Shown here piece after piece: positions 16,243 through 24,120 of a DNA stretch of 64,000 nucleotides. The DNA lies in IMG/VR virus record IMGVR_UViG_3300013093_000048, positions 1 to 64,000 of that record; one strand, 5' to 3'. This DNA is from a virus. Below the pieces are notes generated by a model. It was not told where the DNA came from. It saw only the letters and a program-made list of their open reading frames with translations, and did no database searches. The position numbers were made by a program, and so were the translations under genes. Each line of letters starts with the position of its first letter. Within the stretch, counting starts at the first letter, position 1.

Positions 16243-16695
16243 TTAACGTGTACCACTTCCGAAGCCGCCACCCTTACTTACTGTGCTTTTACGCTCACTA
16301 TATAAAGGCATACGTGCATCGTTATTACGCATGAAATGGTTATCAACCGAATCCATCTGATTTTGTGCTTGTGACTCGTAGTACTCTTTTTGTGCTGCGA
16401 GCTGCTCAGTTAAGATTTTGCACAAGATCAAACCACCGATCTCTACATTTCCGTTTGGATCGCCCACAATCATAAGTTCTGGATGATCCACTGCTTTAAC
16501 CGGTACCCAACCATCACGAAACTTTTGGGAAACGTTAGTTGGAACCGCTTGTCCTAATACCTCTTTAGCGACCCATCTGAAGCTATAACCAGGTTCTGGA
16601 GTAGGATCAGGGAGAGTTGCCGCTGGGCGGTAAACTGGACGGGTTGAAGCTTTTTCGCGATTCTCGAGATCGCGTGAGTTACGAGTATTAGCCAT
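16243..16695 (-). CDS. Head-module protein, unknown
   Basis: 150 residues. The beginning (residues 1-40) is a charged linker; then FRWVAKEVLGQAVPTNVSQK, FRDGWVPVKAVDHPELM and NVEIGGLILCKILTEQL; the end is Ser/Gly-rich. FRWV...GWVPV is conserved in phage head modules as far as I recall but has no known function. Overlaps the scaffold gene by a few bases. Confidence 0.65.
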   Translation of the reverse strand: MANTRNSRDLENREKASTRPVYRPAATLPDPTPEPGYSFRWVAKEVLGQAVPTNVSQKFRDGWVPVKAVDHPELMIVGDPNGNVEIGGLILCKILTEQLAAQKEYYESQAQNQMDSVDNHFMRNNDARMPLYSERKSTVSKGGGFGSGTR

Positions 16696-17659
16696 TACGG
16701 GCCTCCTGTTTTAAAAATTCCTTAGCATACAATTCACGTGGGATACCTAACTTGTCAGCGAGAGCCGCTTGGGTTGCTGTAAGTTTGATAGTTTTCTTTG
16801 CTCCCGTTGAACGGGTAGCAGAAGCCACGACTGTTGCCGGCTTTTTACTAGGTTCACCGGTTCTACGGCTAGCTGGTTCGTCATCCTGAAGCAAATCAGG
16901 GAACACAGACTTTAAGCGAGAATCAATTTTCTCGAAGTATTCTTCACTACGCGGATCGAAACCCGTGGCAACCAATTTTTGATGCAGGCCTAATGCAAAA
17001 GCCGTCATCTCTTCGTACCCAGGAGAACCGAACCACTGGTTTTTTGCTTGCCAGCGCAAGGTTTTTTCGTCGGGTTTGGGTACATCTGGAGCCGTATGTT
17101 GTATTTGTACATCATTTTCTTGAGCTTGTAAAGTACTTGGACGAAAATTTTTTGCTGCTTCAATTTTCATCTTAGCTTCAGTCAGCGCTTCTTGTGCTGC
17201 TAGAAGGGCTTCAGAATCGTACTCTTCGGACGCTTTTTTGAACTTATCACGTGCACTATTTAACTCGGCCTCAGCTTTTTCGCGCATCATTTCCTGATAG
17301 GAAGTCTCGCCAGACTGAACGTACTGCTTCAGTTTTTTGTTTTCTTCCAAGGCTTGTTGCGCTAAACGAATGGCTTCTTCACGTTCGCGTTGTGCTGCTT
17401 CTTTTGCACGGCGCTCGTCATGACGGGCATGGGTAAGCTCTTTAATACGGGATTGAACGCCTTTAGTGTAGCCTTCGATCTCTTCGTCAGAAGGATCTTC
17501 AACATTACGGTTTAAGGGCTGGGCCTTGCGGTCTTGTTCAGGGGTATCGTCTTCAACAACGATATCCGCCTCAATAACATCGCCTTCGGCAGTTACATCT
17601 AATTCGACATCCGGTTTTTTGTCGAAATCGTCTTGCTCATCCGGAAACTGATACGCCAT
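16688..17659 (-). CDS. Scaffolding protein
   Basis: 323 residues, strongly charged. Residues 1-60 are acidic (FPDEQDDFDKKPDVELDVTA), residues 65-190 are a long Ala/Glu/Arg coiled coil (ELTHARHDERRAKEAAQRER), followed by a linker and a basic C-terminus that ends EFLKQEARNG. A coiled-coil acidic body with a small basic end that contacts the capsid is the standard layout for podoviral scaffolds, and the gene lies between portal and capsid. No serine-protease motif was seen. Confidence 0.75.
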   Translation of the reverse strand: MAYQFPDEQDDFDKKPDVELDVTAEGDVIEADIVVEDDTPEQDRKAQPLNRNVEDPSDEEIEGYTKGVQSRIKELTHARHDERRAKEAAQREREEAIRLAQQALEENKKLKQYVQSGETSYQEMMREKAEAELNSARDKFKKASEEYDSEALLAAQEALTEAKMKIEAAKNFRPSTLQAQENDVQIQHTAPDVPKPDEKTLRWQAKNQWFGSPGYEEMTAFALGLHQKLVATGFDPRSEEYFEKIDSRLKSVFPDLLQDDEPASRRTGEPSKKPATVVASATRSTGAKKTIKLTATQAALADKLGIPRELYAKEFLKQEARNG

Positions 17660-17673
17660 ACTTGCTCCTTATT

Positions 17674-18126
17674 TTAAGCGCGGGTAATTCCGCGGGGGTC
17701 TTCGACAACTGCTTCTACTTGGTCATCGTAGATTACTCGAAACTCTTTTCCATAAATCATGATCCTGGTTCCCGTATAAGGACGAGTAATTACAAAATCG
17801 CCCTCTTTACACCAAGCACCTGTTGGAAATTTAGCCTCATCTTTGTATGCCAGATCGCCCATTTTTAAGACAAACAAGACTGGAGATGTTAATTCTTCAA
17901 CCTTTTTTGTTTCATCTGCCTTAATGATTCCGCTGTCGTATTGATCTGCAACCGTTACTAACGAGCACAAAATCCTCCAACCGCGGGGTTCTGGTAACTG
18001 CTTTGCCATCTGTGCCTGAACTTCTTCAGGTGTTGGCTCTGCTACTTCATTTACTGCTTCTAGCGAATGCAAACTGCCATCCGGTAATACTAGCCCTTGT
18101 GGGGGTAAAGCGATGGTGTCACTCAT
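17674..18126 (-). CDS. GroES-like co-chaperonin
   Basis: 150 residues. Residues 45-145 fit the Cpn10 fold: PRGWRILCSLVTVADQYDSG (strand 1 and the start of the mobile loop), LTSPVLFVLKMGDLAYKDEA (the 'G.V..vG' region), CKEGDFVITRPYTGTRIMIY (dome/roof), FRVIYDDQVEAVVEDP (final strands). The N-terminal 40 residues are an extra Pro/Glu-rich extension. Phage co-chaperonins (T4 gp31 type) help host GroEL fold large capsid proteins; its position between portal and scaffold fits. The mobile loop (IIKADETKKVEEL) lacks the usual hydrophobic tripeptide, so GroEL binding is not certain. Confidence 0.65.
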   Translation of the reverse strand: MSDTIALPPQGLVLPDGSLHSLEAVNEVAEPTPEEVQAQMAKQLPEPRGWRILCSLVTVADQYDSGIIKADETKKVEELTSPVLFVLKMGDLAYKDEAKFPTGAWCKEGDFVITRPYTGTRIMIYGKEFRVIYDDQVEAVVEDPRGITRA

Positions 18127-18328
18127 CGTTGTCTTCTTTCATGTGGTCAGCGAGGTCAAGTAAGTGGCGCTCTGCAAACGCTAGGCCTCGAATCACGCCG
18201 CAGAGCTCTTTGTATTGGTCAAAACTTGTGCACTGTCCGTTTGCCAAATCGTCAGTGTAGTTATTCATATCTGTGCGCAACTTATCACGCATTGCGGCTA
18301 TGAAATCAGCCGTGAGTAGGTCCATCAC
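18119..18328 (-). CDS. Small helical head-module protein
   Basis: 69 residues: MMDLLTADFIAAMRDKLRTD..., a short helical bundle with an acidic C-terminus (DHMKEDNDE). Overlaps portal by ATGA and the GroES-like gene by eight bases. I cannot assign a function. Confidence 0.7.
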   Translation of the reverse strand: MMDLLTADFIAAMRDKLRTDMNNYTDDLANGQCTSFDQYKELCGVIRGLAFAERHLLDLADHMKEDNDE

Positions 18329-20832
18329 TTGGTAGTATCTCCTTTAGGTTTTTGCTGCTGGGATAATAAGTCAGTAGCTGTATCTATTCTATGCTCATGA
18401 GCTTGCTGCGCTAATTGCGCCAACTGCAAAGCACCGGAAGTTAAAGTTTGACGTTTAGCGTTTTGGTGCTGCTGTTGCTGGTTGATAAAGTTAGTGGCCG
18501 TTGTAACGCCCGCTTGAACCTTCTTAGACTGCAGTTCCTGTGCTTTAAGCGCAAGTTCTTGAGCTCTAAACTGTTCATCAGCTTTGTCTTTAGCAACCTT
18601 GCGTTGCAACTCACCTTGTTTAACTTGCTGATCAATCAACTCAGCTTGCATTACTGGGTCTTGCGCATTTTGCTGGGCTTGCTGTTGGGCAGCCGTAGCT
18701 TGAGATTGAGCCAATACTTGAGGAGCTGCTTCCGCAATCAAACGAGAAAGTTGAACTTCCAAATCTGGTGATAGCTCTTCTTTTGGTGATGGGAGCGAAG
18801 CGCCCATTGCGTCTTCAATCTTCTGGCGGTATGCATAACCAACGTGCTCAGCAATATGAGCCTGCATTGCACCCATAATTACTTGAACTTGTGGGTTTTG
18901 GCCGATAAGCTGTTGAACAATCGGGTCTTGCATAGCCATCTGGTGGACCTTGATATGAGCTTCGTGATCCTGGAACATAAACGCTTTCATTGGCTTGCCT
19001 TTTAGTGCAGCCATATTTTCGCTTACAGGATCTTTCGGTTTTTGGTCATCATCAAGTGGAACTAGCTTGTCAGCATTCTTAATACCAAGCACGTCTAGCA
19101 TCTGACGGTGTAGTTCTGGTAAGTTGTAAATCTGTGGAGCTGACTGGGCTAACTGAATAACCGCTTGATACTGGACAACACGTTGAGACAGTGTGGCCGC
19201 GTTGGGGTCTGATACTGGTAGGATGTCTACGTGTTTGTAGTCAGCCCGCTTAACCTGCATGTCGCCATGCTCTGGCTCATAGTTGTACTCGTCGTCTGTG
19301 TAGTCACGGATAATACCCGCAAGCAATTTAAGTTCTTGACGCAGTGCGTAGTGTACGCGAGCCTGAACAGCTGACATAACCTTGAGAGTACGCTCCAAGA
19401 TAGCCAAAGTAGTACCAACAGGGGCGTTAGCCGACATGTCAGAGACCTGCATATCAGAAGTAGCCGCGAAGCGACGACCTTCTTCAATAATCTTATCCAT
19501 CAAACCAGCTAAAACAGCAGATGGTTCTTTGTACGGCAATGGCAGAATGTTATCGCGAATTGTTCCTGAACCAACATCTACGTCCCGGAATTCACCTGGA
19601 GCAATCGGAGTGTCATCTCCTTTGATACGTAACCCGCGAGACTTTAATCCGCCCGGCAGATTCGATAAGGTCCCTGCGTCAACGAGTTGGCGCAAGATGG
19701 AAGTGGCAGATTTAGCAAACCCACCAACAAGATGGAACAAACCGAAACCATAGGCGCCGTAACCAGGAATATACTGATAATGAACAAAGTGCTGTCTCTT
19801 AAGACGTAGCGGATCTTCTTCTTTCCAGTTTCTACGAATCGACAAAATCTGGTTTGTGCCGCGTACCATAGTGACAACATATGGGAGCGCAATGCCTGTT
19901 TCTTCTCCATCTTCGTCCTTATCTTCAAAACCTGGCAAATTTAAATCAACGTGCGCTTCGTATAACTCAAAGCGGTCGTCGTAAGTAGCTGTAAAGCCAG
20001 TCTCTTTATCTTTCTTTTCTTGAATCTCAGTGCGGAACTTCTGTGGCTCACCAAGCTCAACGTCCATGTAGAACCCAGCGCGTTGTAACTTAATGATGTC
20101 CTGTTTTGTTTTACGCATACGATGCGTAACACGGTGGCACGAAGCAATCTCACTCGCGCCGTAAGGCAACATAATATCTTCGGCTGGAATAAAAATTGAA
20201 ATCTGACGGCCGATGCTTGGGTCGTAGTACACTTTCTTAAACGCGGAACCGGCAGATGGCAAGTTCCACAACATGCGCTCATGCTCATTTCTGAACTCAG
20301 GCATCTTTTCTGTGAGCTGGTAATTCATATCCTGCTCAACACGCTGGGCCGCTTCCATTTTTTCGCGTGTCTCTTTACCAATAATCTGAGTACGCACTGG
20401 CCCCTTAGCAGGGAAAGTCTCCATAATTGTTTCTGACTGGAAACGTACAACAGCTTCTGTAATCATTGGGTGAAATACACCACAAGCACCATCCCATGGT
20501 TCTACGCGCTCTTCAAATTTCAAACCAAGCAGGGTAATACCGTCCTTATACATCTGCTCCCAGTCTTTTCTGGAAGTTAAGTCATTATCAATATCTTCTG
20601 TTAGTTCAGATGCAAGGGACTCTAGTGCGCCGCCATCAAGCTCTTCCGCTAAGTTAGCGTTAAACTCTTCGCTACCATCAACTTCATCCATCTTTTCGAT
20701 GTCAAGCTCAAAACCATCGCCAGCGATATGCACCGCTTCTGGATCTTCAATTTCAATCTCAATATCTGGCTCGTTCTGAGTCAGCGTCTCTAGGCCTTGC
20801 GGCGCTTGGTATAAACCTTTATCTACTGGCAT
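18325..20832 (-). CDS. Portal protein
   Basis: 835 residues. An acidic N-terminal 95 residues is followed by the portal core: RKDWEQMYKDGITLLGLKFE, PWDGACGVFHPMITEAVVRF, SAGSAFKKVYYDPSIGRQIS, FIPAEDIMLPYGASEI and RQHFVHYQYIPGYGAYGFGL. The last 170 residues are Gln/Ala-rich helices (IAEAAPQVLAQSQATAAQQQ) that would form the barrel or crown inside the capsid. The length is typical of podoviral portals. It lies two genes downstream of the large terminase as expected. The portal dodecamer is the DNA channel and packaging motor dock. Confidence 0.9.
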   Translation of the reverse strand: MPVDKGLYQAPQGLETLTQNEPDIEIEIEDPEAVHIAGDGFELDIEKMDEVDGSEEFNANLAEELDGGALESLASELTEDIDNDLTSRKDWEQMYKDGITLLGLKFEERVEPWDGACGVFHPMITEAVVRFQSETIMETFPAKGPVRTQIIGKETREKMEAAQRVEQDMNYQLTEKMPEFRNEHERMLWNLPSAGSAFKKVYYDPSIGRQISIFIPAEDIMLPYGASEIASCHRVTHRMRKTKQDIIKLQRAGFYMDVELGEPQKFRTEIQEKKDKETGFTATYDDRFELYEAHVDLNLPGFEDKDEDGEETGIALPYVVTMVRGTNQILSIRRNWKEEDPLRLKRQHFVHYQYIPGYGAYGFGLFHLVGGFAKSATSILRQLVDAGTLSNLPGGLKSRGLRIKGDDTPIAPGEFRDVDVGSGTIRDNILPLPYKEPSAVLAGLMDKIIEEGRRFAATSDMQVSDMSANAPVGTTLAILERTLKVMSAVQARVHYALRQELKLLAGIIRDYTDDEYNYEPEHGDMQVKRADYKHVDILPVSDPNAATLSQRVVQYQAVIQLAQSAPQIYNLPELHRQMLDVLGIKNADKLVPLDDDQKPKDPVSENMAALKGKPMKAFMFQDHEAHIKVHQMAMQDPIVQQLIGQNPQVQVIMGAMQAHIAEHVGYAYRQKIEDAMGASLPSPKEELSPDLEVQLSRLIAEAAPQVLAQSQATAAQQQAQQNAQDPVMQAELIDQQVKQGELQRKVAKDKADEQFRAQELALKAQELQSKKVQAGVTTATNFINQQQQHQNAKRQTLTSGALQLAQLAQQAHEHRIDTATDLLSQQQKPKGDTTK

Positions 20833-21062
20833 TTTAATTCCCTATCTATATTTCTAGCTTGATTTCTTTCAACTCTGCTTACGCAATGTGTTTCTAACTG
20901 AGCACGAGTTAACCCAAATTCGTTGCGTTCTAGCCACGCATTAACCCGTTCAGCGGTATGCTCTGCATGTTTTGAGTCGCGTTGTTGCTCGATTTTAACC
21001 TGACGCCAGATAGCGCGTGACATTTTTTTAACCTGCCACCAGGTTTTTAGCCATTTAAACAT
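20823..21062 (-). CDS. Small basic protein between terminase and portal
   Basis: 79 residues, MFKWLKTWWQVKKMSRAIWR..., very rich in Arg, Gln, Trp, and helical. Its start shares bases with the terminase stop and its end overlaps the portal start. No recognised family. A possible head-tail or packaging accessory role is only suggested by position. Confidence 0.7.
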   Translation of the reverse strand: MFKWLKTWWQVKKMSRAIWRQVKIEQQRDSKHAEHTAERVNAWLERNEFGLTRAQLETHCVSRVERNQARNIDRELKCQ

Positions 21063-22594
21063 TAGTAGTACGCCGCCTTTCGTCTGTACTTGTACTGCAA
21101 ATCATCTTTCTCGTCGGAGTCTAAACTAATGAATCCGCCCTGGCGGTAACGCAAAAGTGCCTGGGTTGTCGTATCCACATAGTCATCATGCTCGCCAACC
21201 GGGAATGCCGCCAATTCTTCTATTACGTCGCGGGCCCACCGCCTATCTGGAGCCCAGACTTTACCGCTGGAAAATAAATCAGATACCGCATTTAATCGAA
21301 CCATCTTGTCATTACCGCGCGATGGATTTGTCTCTTGGACTGGTATGCCCATCATCCTAAGTTCTTGAATTAGCGGGGCTCCTGAAGCCTTTTTCTCCAC
21401 AATGAACGCATCTGGTTGCCATTCTTTGTAGTGCTTTAGCGCGGTAGCTTTTAGTTCTGGGAACGCCATCCGGTCTTTAAATGCGTCGAGTAATATAAGG
21501 TTTGGGCTGTTCCCATCCTCTTCGTTGTACCAAACCCCCCACGTTGTGCACGCAGAGTAGTCAGACGTCGTCTTTGTTTCAAACGCCGTATCCCAGCTCT
21601 GAATTATGTATTCTACATGAGGAGGCTCATCTTTTTCCCACATCATCCAGTCTTTTCGCCCAATCACAGCACTCATGTCGCTAGTCGGGTTCTGCATGTA
21701 CTGGGCGTTCCAGTAACGGGGATCTAGTACTGCTTTTGTAGCTTTAAGCGTTTCAAGCGGCCACTGTTCTGGCCAAAGAGATTTTTCTTTGTCCGTATCC
21801 TCATTGAGGATGGCTGGTAGTTCTACGATTTCCCACGGTGTGGTGTGTGGGTTTTTTATGTTGTAGTCAATAATTCGCCCAGTGAGGTCAAGCAAAGACC
21901 AGCGAGTCATAATCACTATGATCGCACCCCCCGGCATTAAACGTTGCAGCGGACCAGTTTGAAACCAACTCCAGGCATTATCAAACGCTAGCCTGGAGTT
22001 TGCCTTCATATCCTGTTCAGAATGGGGGTCGTCAATAACAAACAGATCAGCGCCGCGTCCTGCCAGGGCTCCCCCCACACCAGCAGCATAATACTGGCCA
22101 CCAGCACCTGTACTCCACTTACCCGCTGCTTTTTGGTCGTCGGCGACGACTGTTCCTGGGAACACAGCTTTGTATTCATCCGAATCAATTAAGTTCCTCA
22201 CTCTCCGTCCAAAGTCTTCCGAGAGCCCCGCGGTATGCGTGGCCATAATGATTTTCTTCTCGGGGTACTGACCTAGAAAGTATGCCGGAAACAGATAGGA
22301 CGAAAACTCGGACTTGCCCATACGTGGTGCAATATTAATAATGACCCGTTTCTTTTTGCCCTCGACCACATCTTGGAAGATTTTAGCTAATTTGCGGTGC
22401 TGGGGCCCTATCTTAAAGCCTGGGTACACTGCTTTTGCAAACTCTAGGGGTTGATTCTGTGCACGATTGAGGTGCGTGCGATGTTCTTGTTCTTCTAAAT
22501 CTGCTAAAAACGCTAACTTTTCTTCCGTGCTCATGTCTTTTAGTGCTAGTTGCGCAGCAAGAGCCTCTTCTGGGGTTAGAAAGTCTAGTTTCAT
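21062..22594 (-). CDS. terL: Terminase large subunit
   Basis: 510 residues. ATPase: Walker A IAPRMGKSE (K94), Walker B LFVIDDP (184-190), a coupling motif around IIVIMTRWS (225-233). C-terminal RuvC-like nuclease: IIQSWDTAFETKTTSDYS with D335, DAFIVEKKASGAPLIQEL with its Glu, and HDDYVDTTTQALL with the final Asp. All catalytic positions appear intact. It cuts and translocates phage DNA into the prohead through the portal. The N-terminal Glu/Leu-rich 45 residues probably contact the small subunit. Confidence 0.95.
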   Translation of the reverse strand: MKLDFLTPEEALAAQLALKDMSTEEKLAFLADLEEQEHRTHLNRAQNQPLEFAKAVYPGFKIGPQHRKLAKIFQDVVEGKKKRVIINIAPRMGKSEFSSYLFPAYFLGQYPEKKIIMATHTAGLSEDFGRRVRNLIDSDEYKAVFPGTVVADDQKAAGKWSTGAGGQYYAAGVGGALAGRGADLFVIDDPHSEQDMKANSRLAFDNAWSWFQTGPLQRLMPGGAIIVIMTRWSLLDLTGRIIDYNIKNPHTTPWEIVELPAILNEDTDKEKSLWPEQWPLETLKATKAVLDPRYWNAQYMQNPTSDMSAVIGRKDWMMWEKDEPPHVEYIIQSWDTAFETKTTSDYSACTTWGVWYNEEDGNSPNLILLDAFKDRMAFPELKATALKHYKEWQPDAFIVEKKASGAPLIQELRMMGIPVQETNPSRGNDKMVRLNAVSDLFSSGKVWAPDRRWARDVIEELAAFPVGEHDDYVDTTTQALLRYRQGGFISLDSDEKDDLQYKYRRKAAYY

Positions 22595-23223
22595 TCGTCG
22601 TTATTGTTGTTTCTGGTGTACTCAGGAGCTATTACTTTCTCAACAACATCGAGCTCTTCTACTTCTACGACATCAACCTTGCCCATATAGCGGCTTAACT
22701 TTTCGCGGATTCGTTTTTCTAACTCTTCGTCGGATACTTCAGCTGATTTAACTTCCACCCGGTCTGTAAACAGCGCAACTTCAGTAACTTTACCTAGGAG
22801 CTCTAAGGCTTTTAGTCTTATCCTGGCATCCGGATGCTCAGTTTCTTTTACGATTTTGGCCACACTCATTGAGCGCAGCTCATTAGCCTGCTTTACAAAC
22901 TCCCACTGATAGCCGCTGACCATAGCCACGGCACTTACGATTTCTTCTGGGACCTGTAAATTGAGTAGTTGGTTCTTTGCGTCTGGGGAATTTGTAGCTA
23001 GGGCCGCAAATGCGTTGGCCACTTGTTGTTCTTGCGCGTTAGAGAGGATTTGTGCTTCTTCTTCCTCGTCGGCAAACTGGTTTAACCACTCGGCTGTTTG
23101 CTTTTGGGCGCCAAGGGTTTGGGGGGCAGTTAAGTCTTCTAATGGGGCAAAGTCTCCCGCACCCGGAGTAATCTCTGGGGTGAAGTCAGCAAAGTCGGCT
23201 GAAACTAAATGCTCTAAAAGCAA
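22591..23223 (-). CDS. Probable terminase small subunit (TTG start)
   Basis: 210 residues. A perfect AAGGAGGT sits seven bases before a TTG at 23223, so TTG is chosen. Helical and acidic, with a central block (VSAVAMVSGYQWEFVKQANE, DARIRLKALELLGKVTEVAL) that resembles the helical core and coiled coil of small terminases. The C-terminus EKRIREKLSRYMGKVDVVEV would contact TerL. Assignment rests on overlap with terL (ATGA) and helix pattern. Confidence 0.6.
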   Translation of the reverse strand: MLLEHLVSADFADFTPEITPGAGDFAPLEDLTAPQTLGAQKQTAEWLNQFADEEEEAQILSNAQEQQVANAFAALATNSPDAKNQLLNLQVPEEIVSAVAMVSGYQWEFVKQANELRSMSVAKIVKETEHPDARIRLKALELLGKVTEVALFTDRVEVKSAEVSDEELEKRIREKLSRYMGKVDVVEVEELDVVEKVIAPEYTRNNNNDE

Positions 23224-23340
23224 ACTAACTACCTCCTTGGTTGCGCTGGGGTGAGCGAATGTTGGCAGTATACAACAGTTTTATTTTTAGTGTATACTTC
23301 TTTTGCGTGTAGCTTTTCCTCCTTCGTTTGGGCTATACGT
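23224..23340 (-). promoter_or_regulatory. Leader of the terminase operon
   Basis: Minus-strand leader with a TATACT hexamer (23272-23267) and GTATAC at 23293-23298. No good -35 lies 17 bp before the hexamer. Further up is a second GAAGGAGG-like sequence (about 23312-23319) with no open frame behind it. Transcription may simply come from the tRNA or main leftward promoter. Confidence 0.35.
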
Positions 23341-23365
23341 GAAACTCCTTGATGTGATGGTTTGG

Positions 23366-23397
23366 CCCCCGGACTTAAAACGCCCGGGGGTTTTTTT
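23366..23397 (+). terminator. Strong intrinsic terminator read on the plus strand
   Basis: CCCCCGG-N11-CCGGGGG followed by seven T on the plus strand. On the minus strand the hairpin lacks a U-run, so leftward late transcription should pass. It would stop stray rightward transcription from the late block before the tRNA genes and control region. Confidence 0.8.
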
Positions 23398-23400
23398 ATG

Positions 23401-23485
23401 TGGTACTCCCCCTGAGATTCGAACTCAGATGCCTTTCGACACTGGTTTCTAAGACCAGCGCGTCTACCAATTCCGCCAAGGGAGC
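23401..23485 (-). tRNA. tRNA-Leu (anticodon UAG)
   Basis: 85 nt with CCA encoded. Acceptor GCTCCCT/GGGGAGT, anticodon stem CTGGT/ACCAG with loop CTTAGAA, class II variable arm (TGTCGAAAGGCA), T-arm with TTCGAAT. Discriminator A as expected for leucine. Confidence 0.93.
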
Positions 23486-23498
23486 AAAACAATTTAGG

Positions 23499-23570
23499 GG
23501 TGTCTGTTGAGATTTGAACTCAAACTACCTGCATCACAAACAGGGGTGCTCACCCTTACACTACAGACAC
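23499..23570 (-). tRNA. tRNA-His (anticodon GUG)
   Basis: 72 nt. Acceptor GTGTCTG/CAGACAC, D stem GTGT/GCAC, anticodon stem CCTGT/GCAGG with loop TTGTGAT, T-arm TTGAG/CTCAA with TTCAAAT, discriminator C73 (His identity). CCA is not fully encoded (CCT). The base at position -1 is T, not the G that pairs with C73 in normal bacterial tRNA-His. Confidence 0.88.
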
Positions 23571-23595
23571 ACTTAAAGTGTCTTTTAATGATTAT

Positions 23596-23673
23596 TGGTC
23601 TGGGTGGTGAGATTCGAACTCACAGCCTCTTCGTTCCAAACAAAGCCGTCTACCAGGTTGACATTACACCCAG
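23596..23673 (-). tRNA. tRNA-Pro (anticodon UGG)
   Basis: 78 nt with CCA encoded. Acceptor CTGGGTG/CACCCAG, anticodon stem CTTTG/CGAAG with loop TTTGGAA, T-arm GTGAG/CTCAC with TTCGAAT. The D stem fits best as TGTC/GACG, leaving one extra base after U8-A9, so the D-arm is slightly irregular. Confidence 0.85.
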
Positions 23674-23713
23674 AGAGAATCGGTCGCGGAAGAATAGTTT
23701 GTTTCATGCTGGA

Positions 23714-23722
23714 AGTATAACA
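23714..23722 (-). promoter_or_regulatory. Candidate extended -10 promoter for the tRNA cluster
   Basis: Minus-strand TGTTATACT is an extended -10 (TGn-TATACT) immediately after the terminator of the 42-residue gene, about 40 bases before tRNA-Pro. No clear -35. The form TGTTATAAT is also the early promoter's core at 24324-24332. Confidence 0.5.
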
Positions 23723-23724
23723 CA

Positions 23725-23747
23725 AAATAAAAAGGGGCCGAAGCCCC
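23725..23747 (-). terminator. Intrinsic terminator with UUCG loop
   Basis: Minus strand: GGGGC-TTCG-GCCCC then TTTTTATTTT. It ends the transcript of the 42-residue gene just upstream of the tRNAs. Same architecture as the terminator at 12926-12948. Confidence 0.9.
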
Positions 23748-23768
23748 TAGTGGTTTTCACCAACAACT

Positions 23769-23897
23769 TTATTTTACCAGCTGTTTAAGGCTAGAGATCA
23801 CGGCGTTGATCCAGAACTCGTTTACCTGCTTTACTTGCTCAGTTACTTCTTGGGCTTTGGCGTAGGCTTTGTCCCACTCTTTATAAAAATCAAACAT
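23769..23897 (-). CDS. 42-residue phasin-like small protein
   Basis: MFDFYKEWDKAYAKAQEVTE to SSLKQLVK, stop at 23771-23769. The ATG at 23897 has AAGGAAA eight bases ahead. It forms one amphipathic helix. The FYKEWDKAYAKAQEVTEQV style resembles the first helix of phasin-type granule-associated proteins of beta-proteobacteria, but phage helices of low complexity can look alike, so this is a hint only. It is transcribed alone: promoter at 23951-23979, terminator at 23725-23747. It is the first gene leftward from the control region. Confidence 0.75.
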   Translation of the reverse strand: MFDFYKEWDKAYAKAQEVTEQVKQVNEFWINAVISSLKQLVK

Positions 23898-23950
23898 GGT
23901 GTTTCCTTTCTTAGTTGTTTCCCATACTGTACGTTTCTGGGATTTTGTGT

Positions 23951-23979
23951 AGTATACGATACATTTTGTTGCAGTGCAA
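23951..23979 (-). promoter_or_regulatory. Leftward sigma70-type promoter
   Basis: Minus strand TTGCAC (23979-23974), 17-bp spacer, TATACT (23956-23951). The -35 lies inside the odd palindrome GTTGCA-G-TGCAAC (23968-23980), which could be an operator. It would start the 42-residue gene and, by read-through, the tRNA/late block. Confidence 0.6.
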
Positions 23980-23997
23980 CATTTGTCTGGGGCTTTT

Positions 23998-24050
23998 TTG
24001 TAAAGTTTTGGCGCGGGATTGTAAAGTTAAACTGCTGGGATTGTAAAGTT
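23998..24050 (+). repeat. Three iteron-like direct repeats
   Basis: TTGTAAAGTT occurs at 23998-24007, 24019-24028 and 24041-24050, with 21 and 22 bp between starts, i.e. two helical turns. The last two copies are embedded in a 14-bp identical block, GGGATTGTAAAGTT. Same-face spacing suggests cooperative binding of an initiator or regulator. Confidence 0.7.
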
Positions 24051-24055
24051 TTGTA

Positions 24056-24119
24056 GGTTCCTTTTTGGAACCTTTAGGTATCAATTGGGCGCGGGGTTTT
24101 ATACCTATGGGTATCAATT
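24056..24119. repeat. Palindrome and paired GGTATCAATT repeats in control region
   Basis: GGTTCC-TTTTT-GGAACC at 24056-24072, then GGTATCAATT at 24077-24086 and 24110-24119. The second copy is part of ATACC-tatg-GGTAT (24101-24114). These are extra candidate binding sites next to the iterons. Confidence 0.6.
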
Positions 24120-24120
24120 T

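Noticed and set aside
23229-23492. Open frame through the terminator and tRNA-Leu
   Set aside because: The DNA is explained by a tRNA and a hairpin; the start has no support.
23507-23788. Plus-strand frame through two tRNA genes
   Set aside because: Antisense to tRNA-His and tRNA-Pro and to the terminator of the 42-residue gene.
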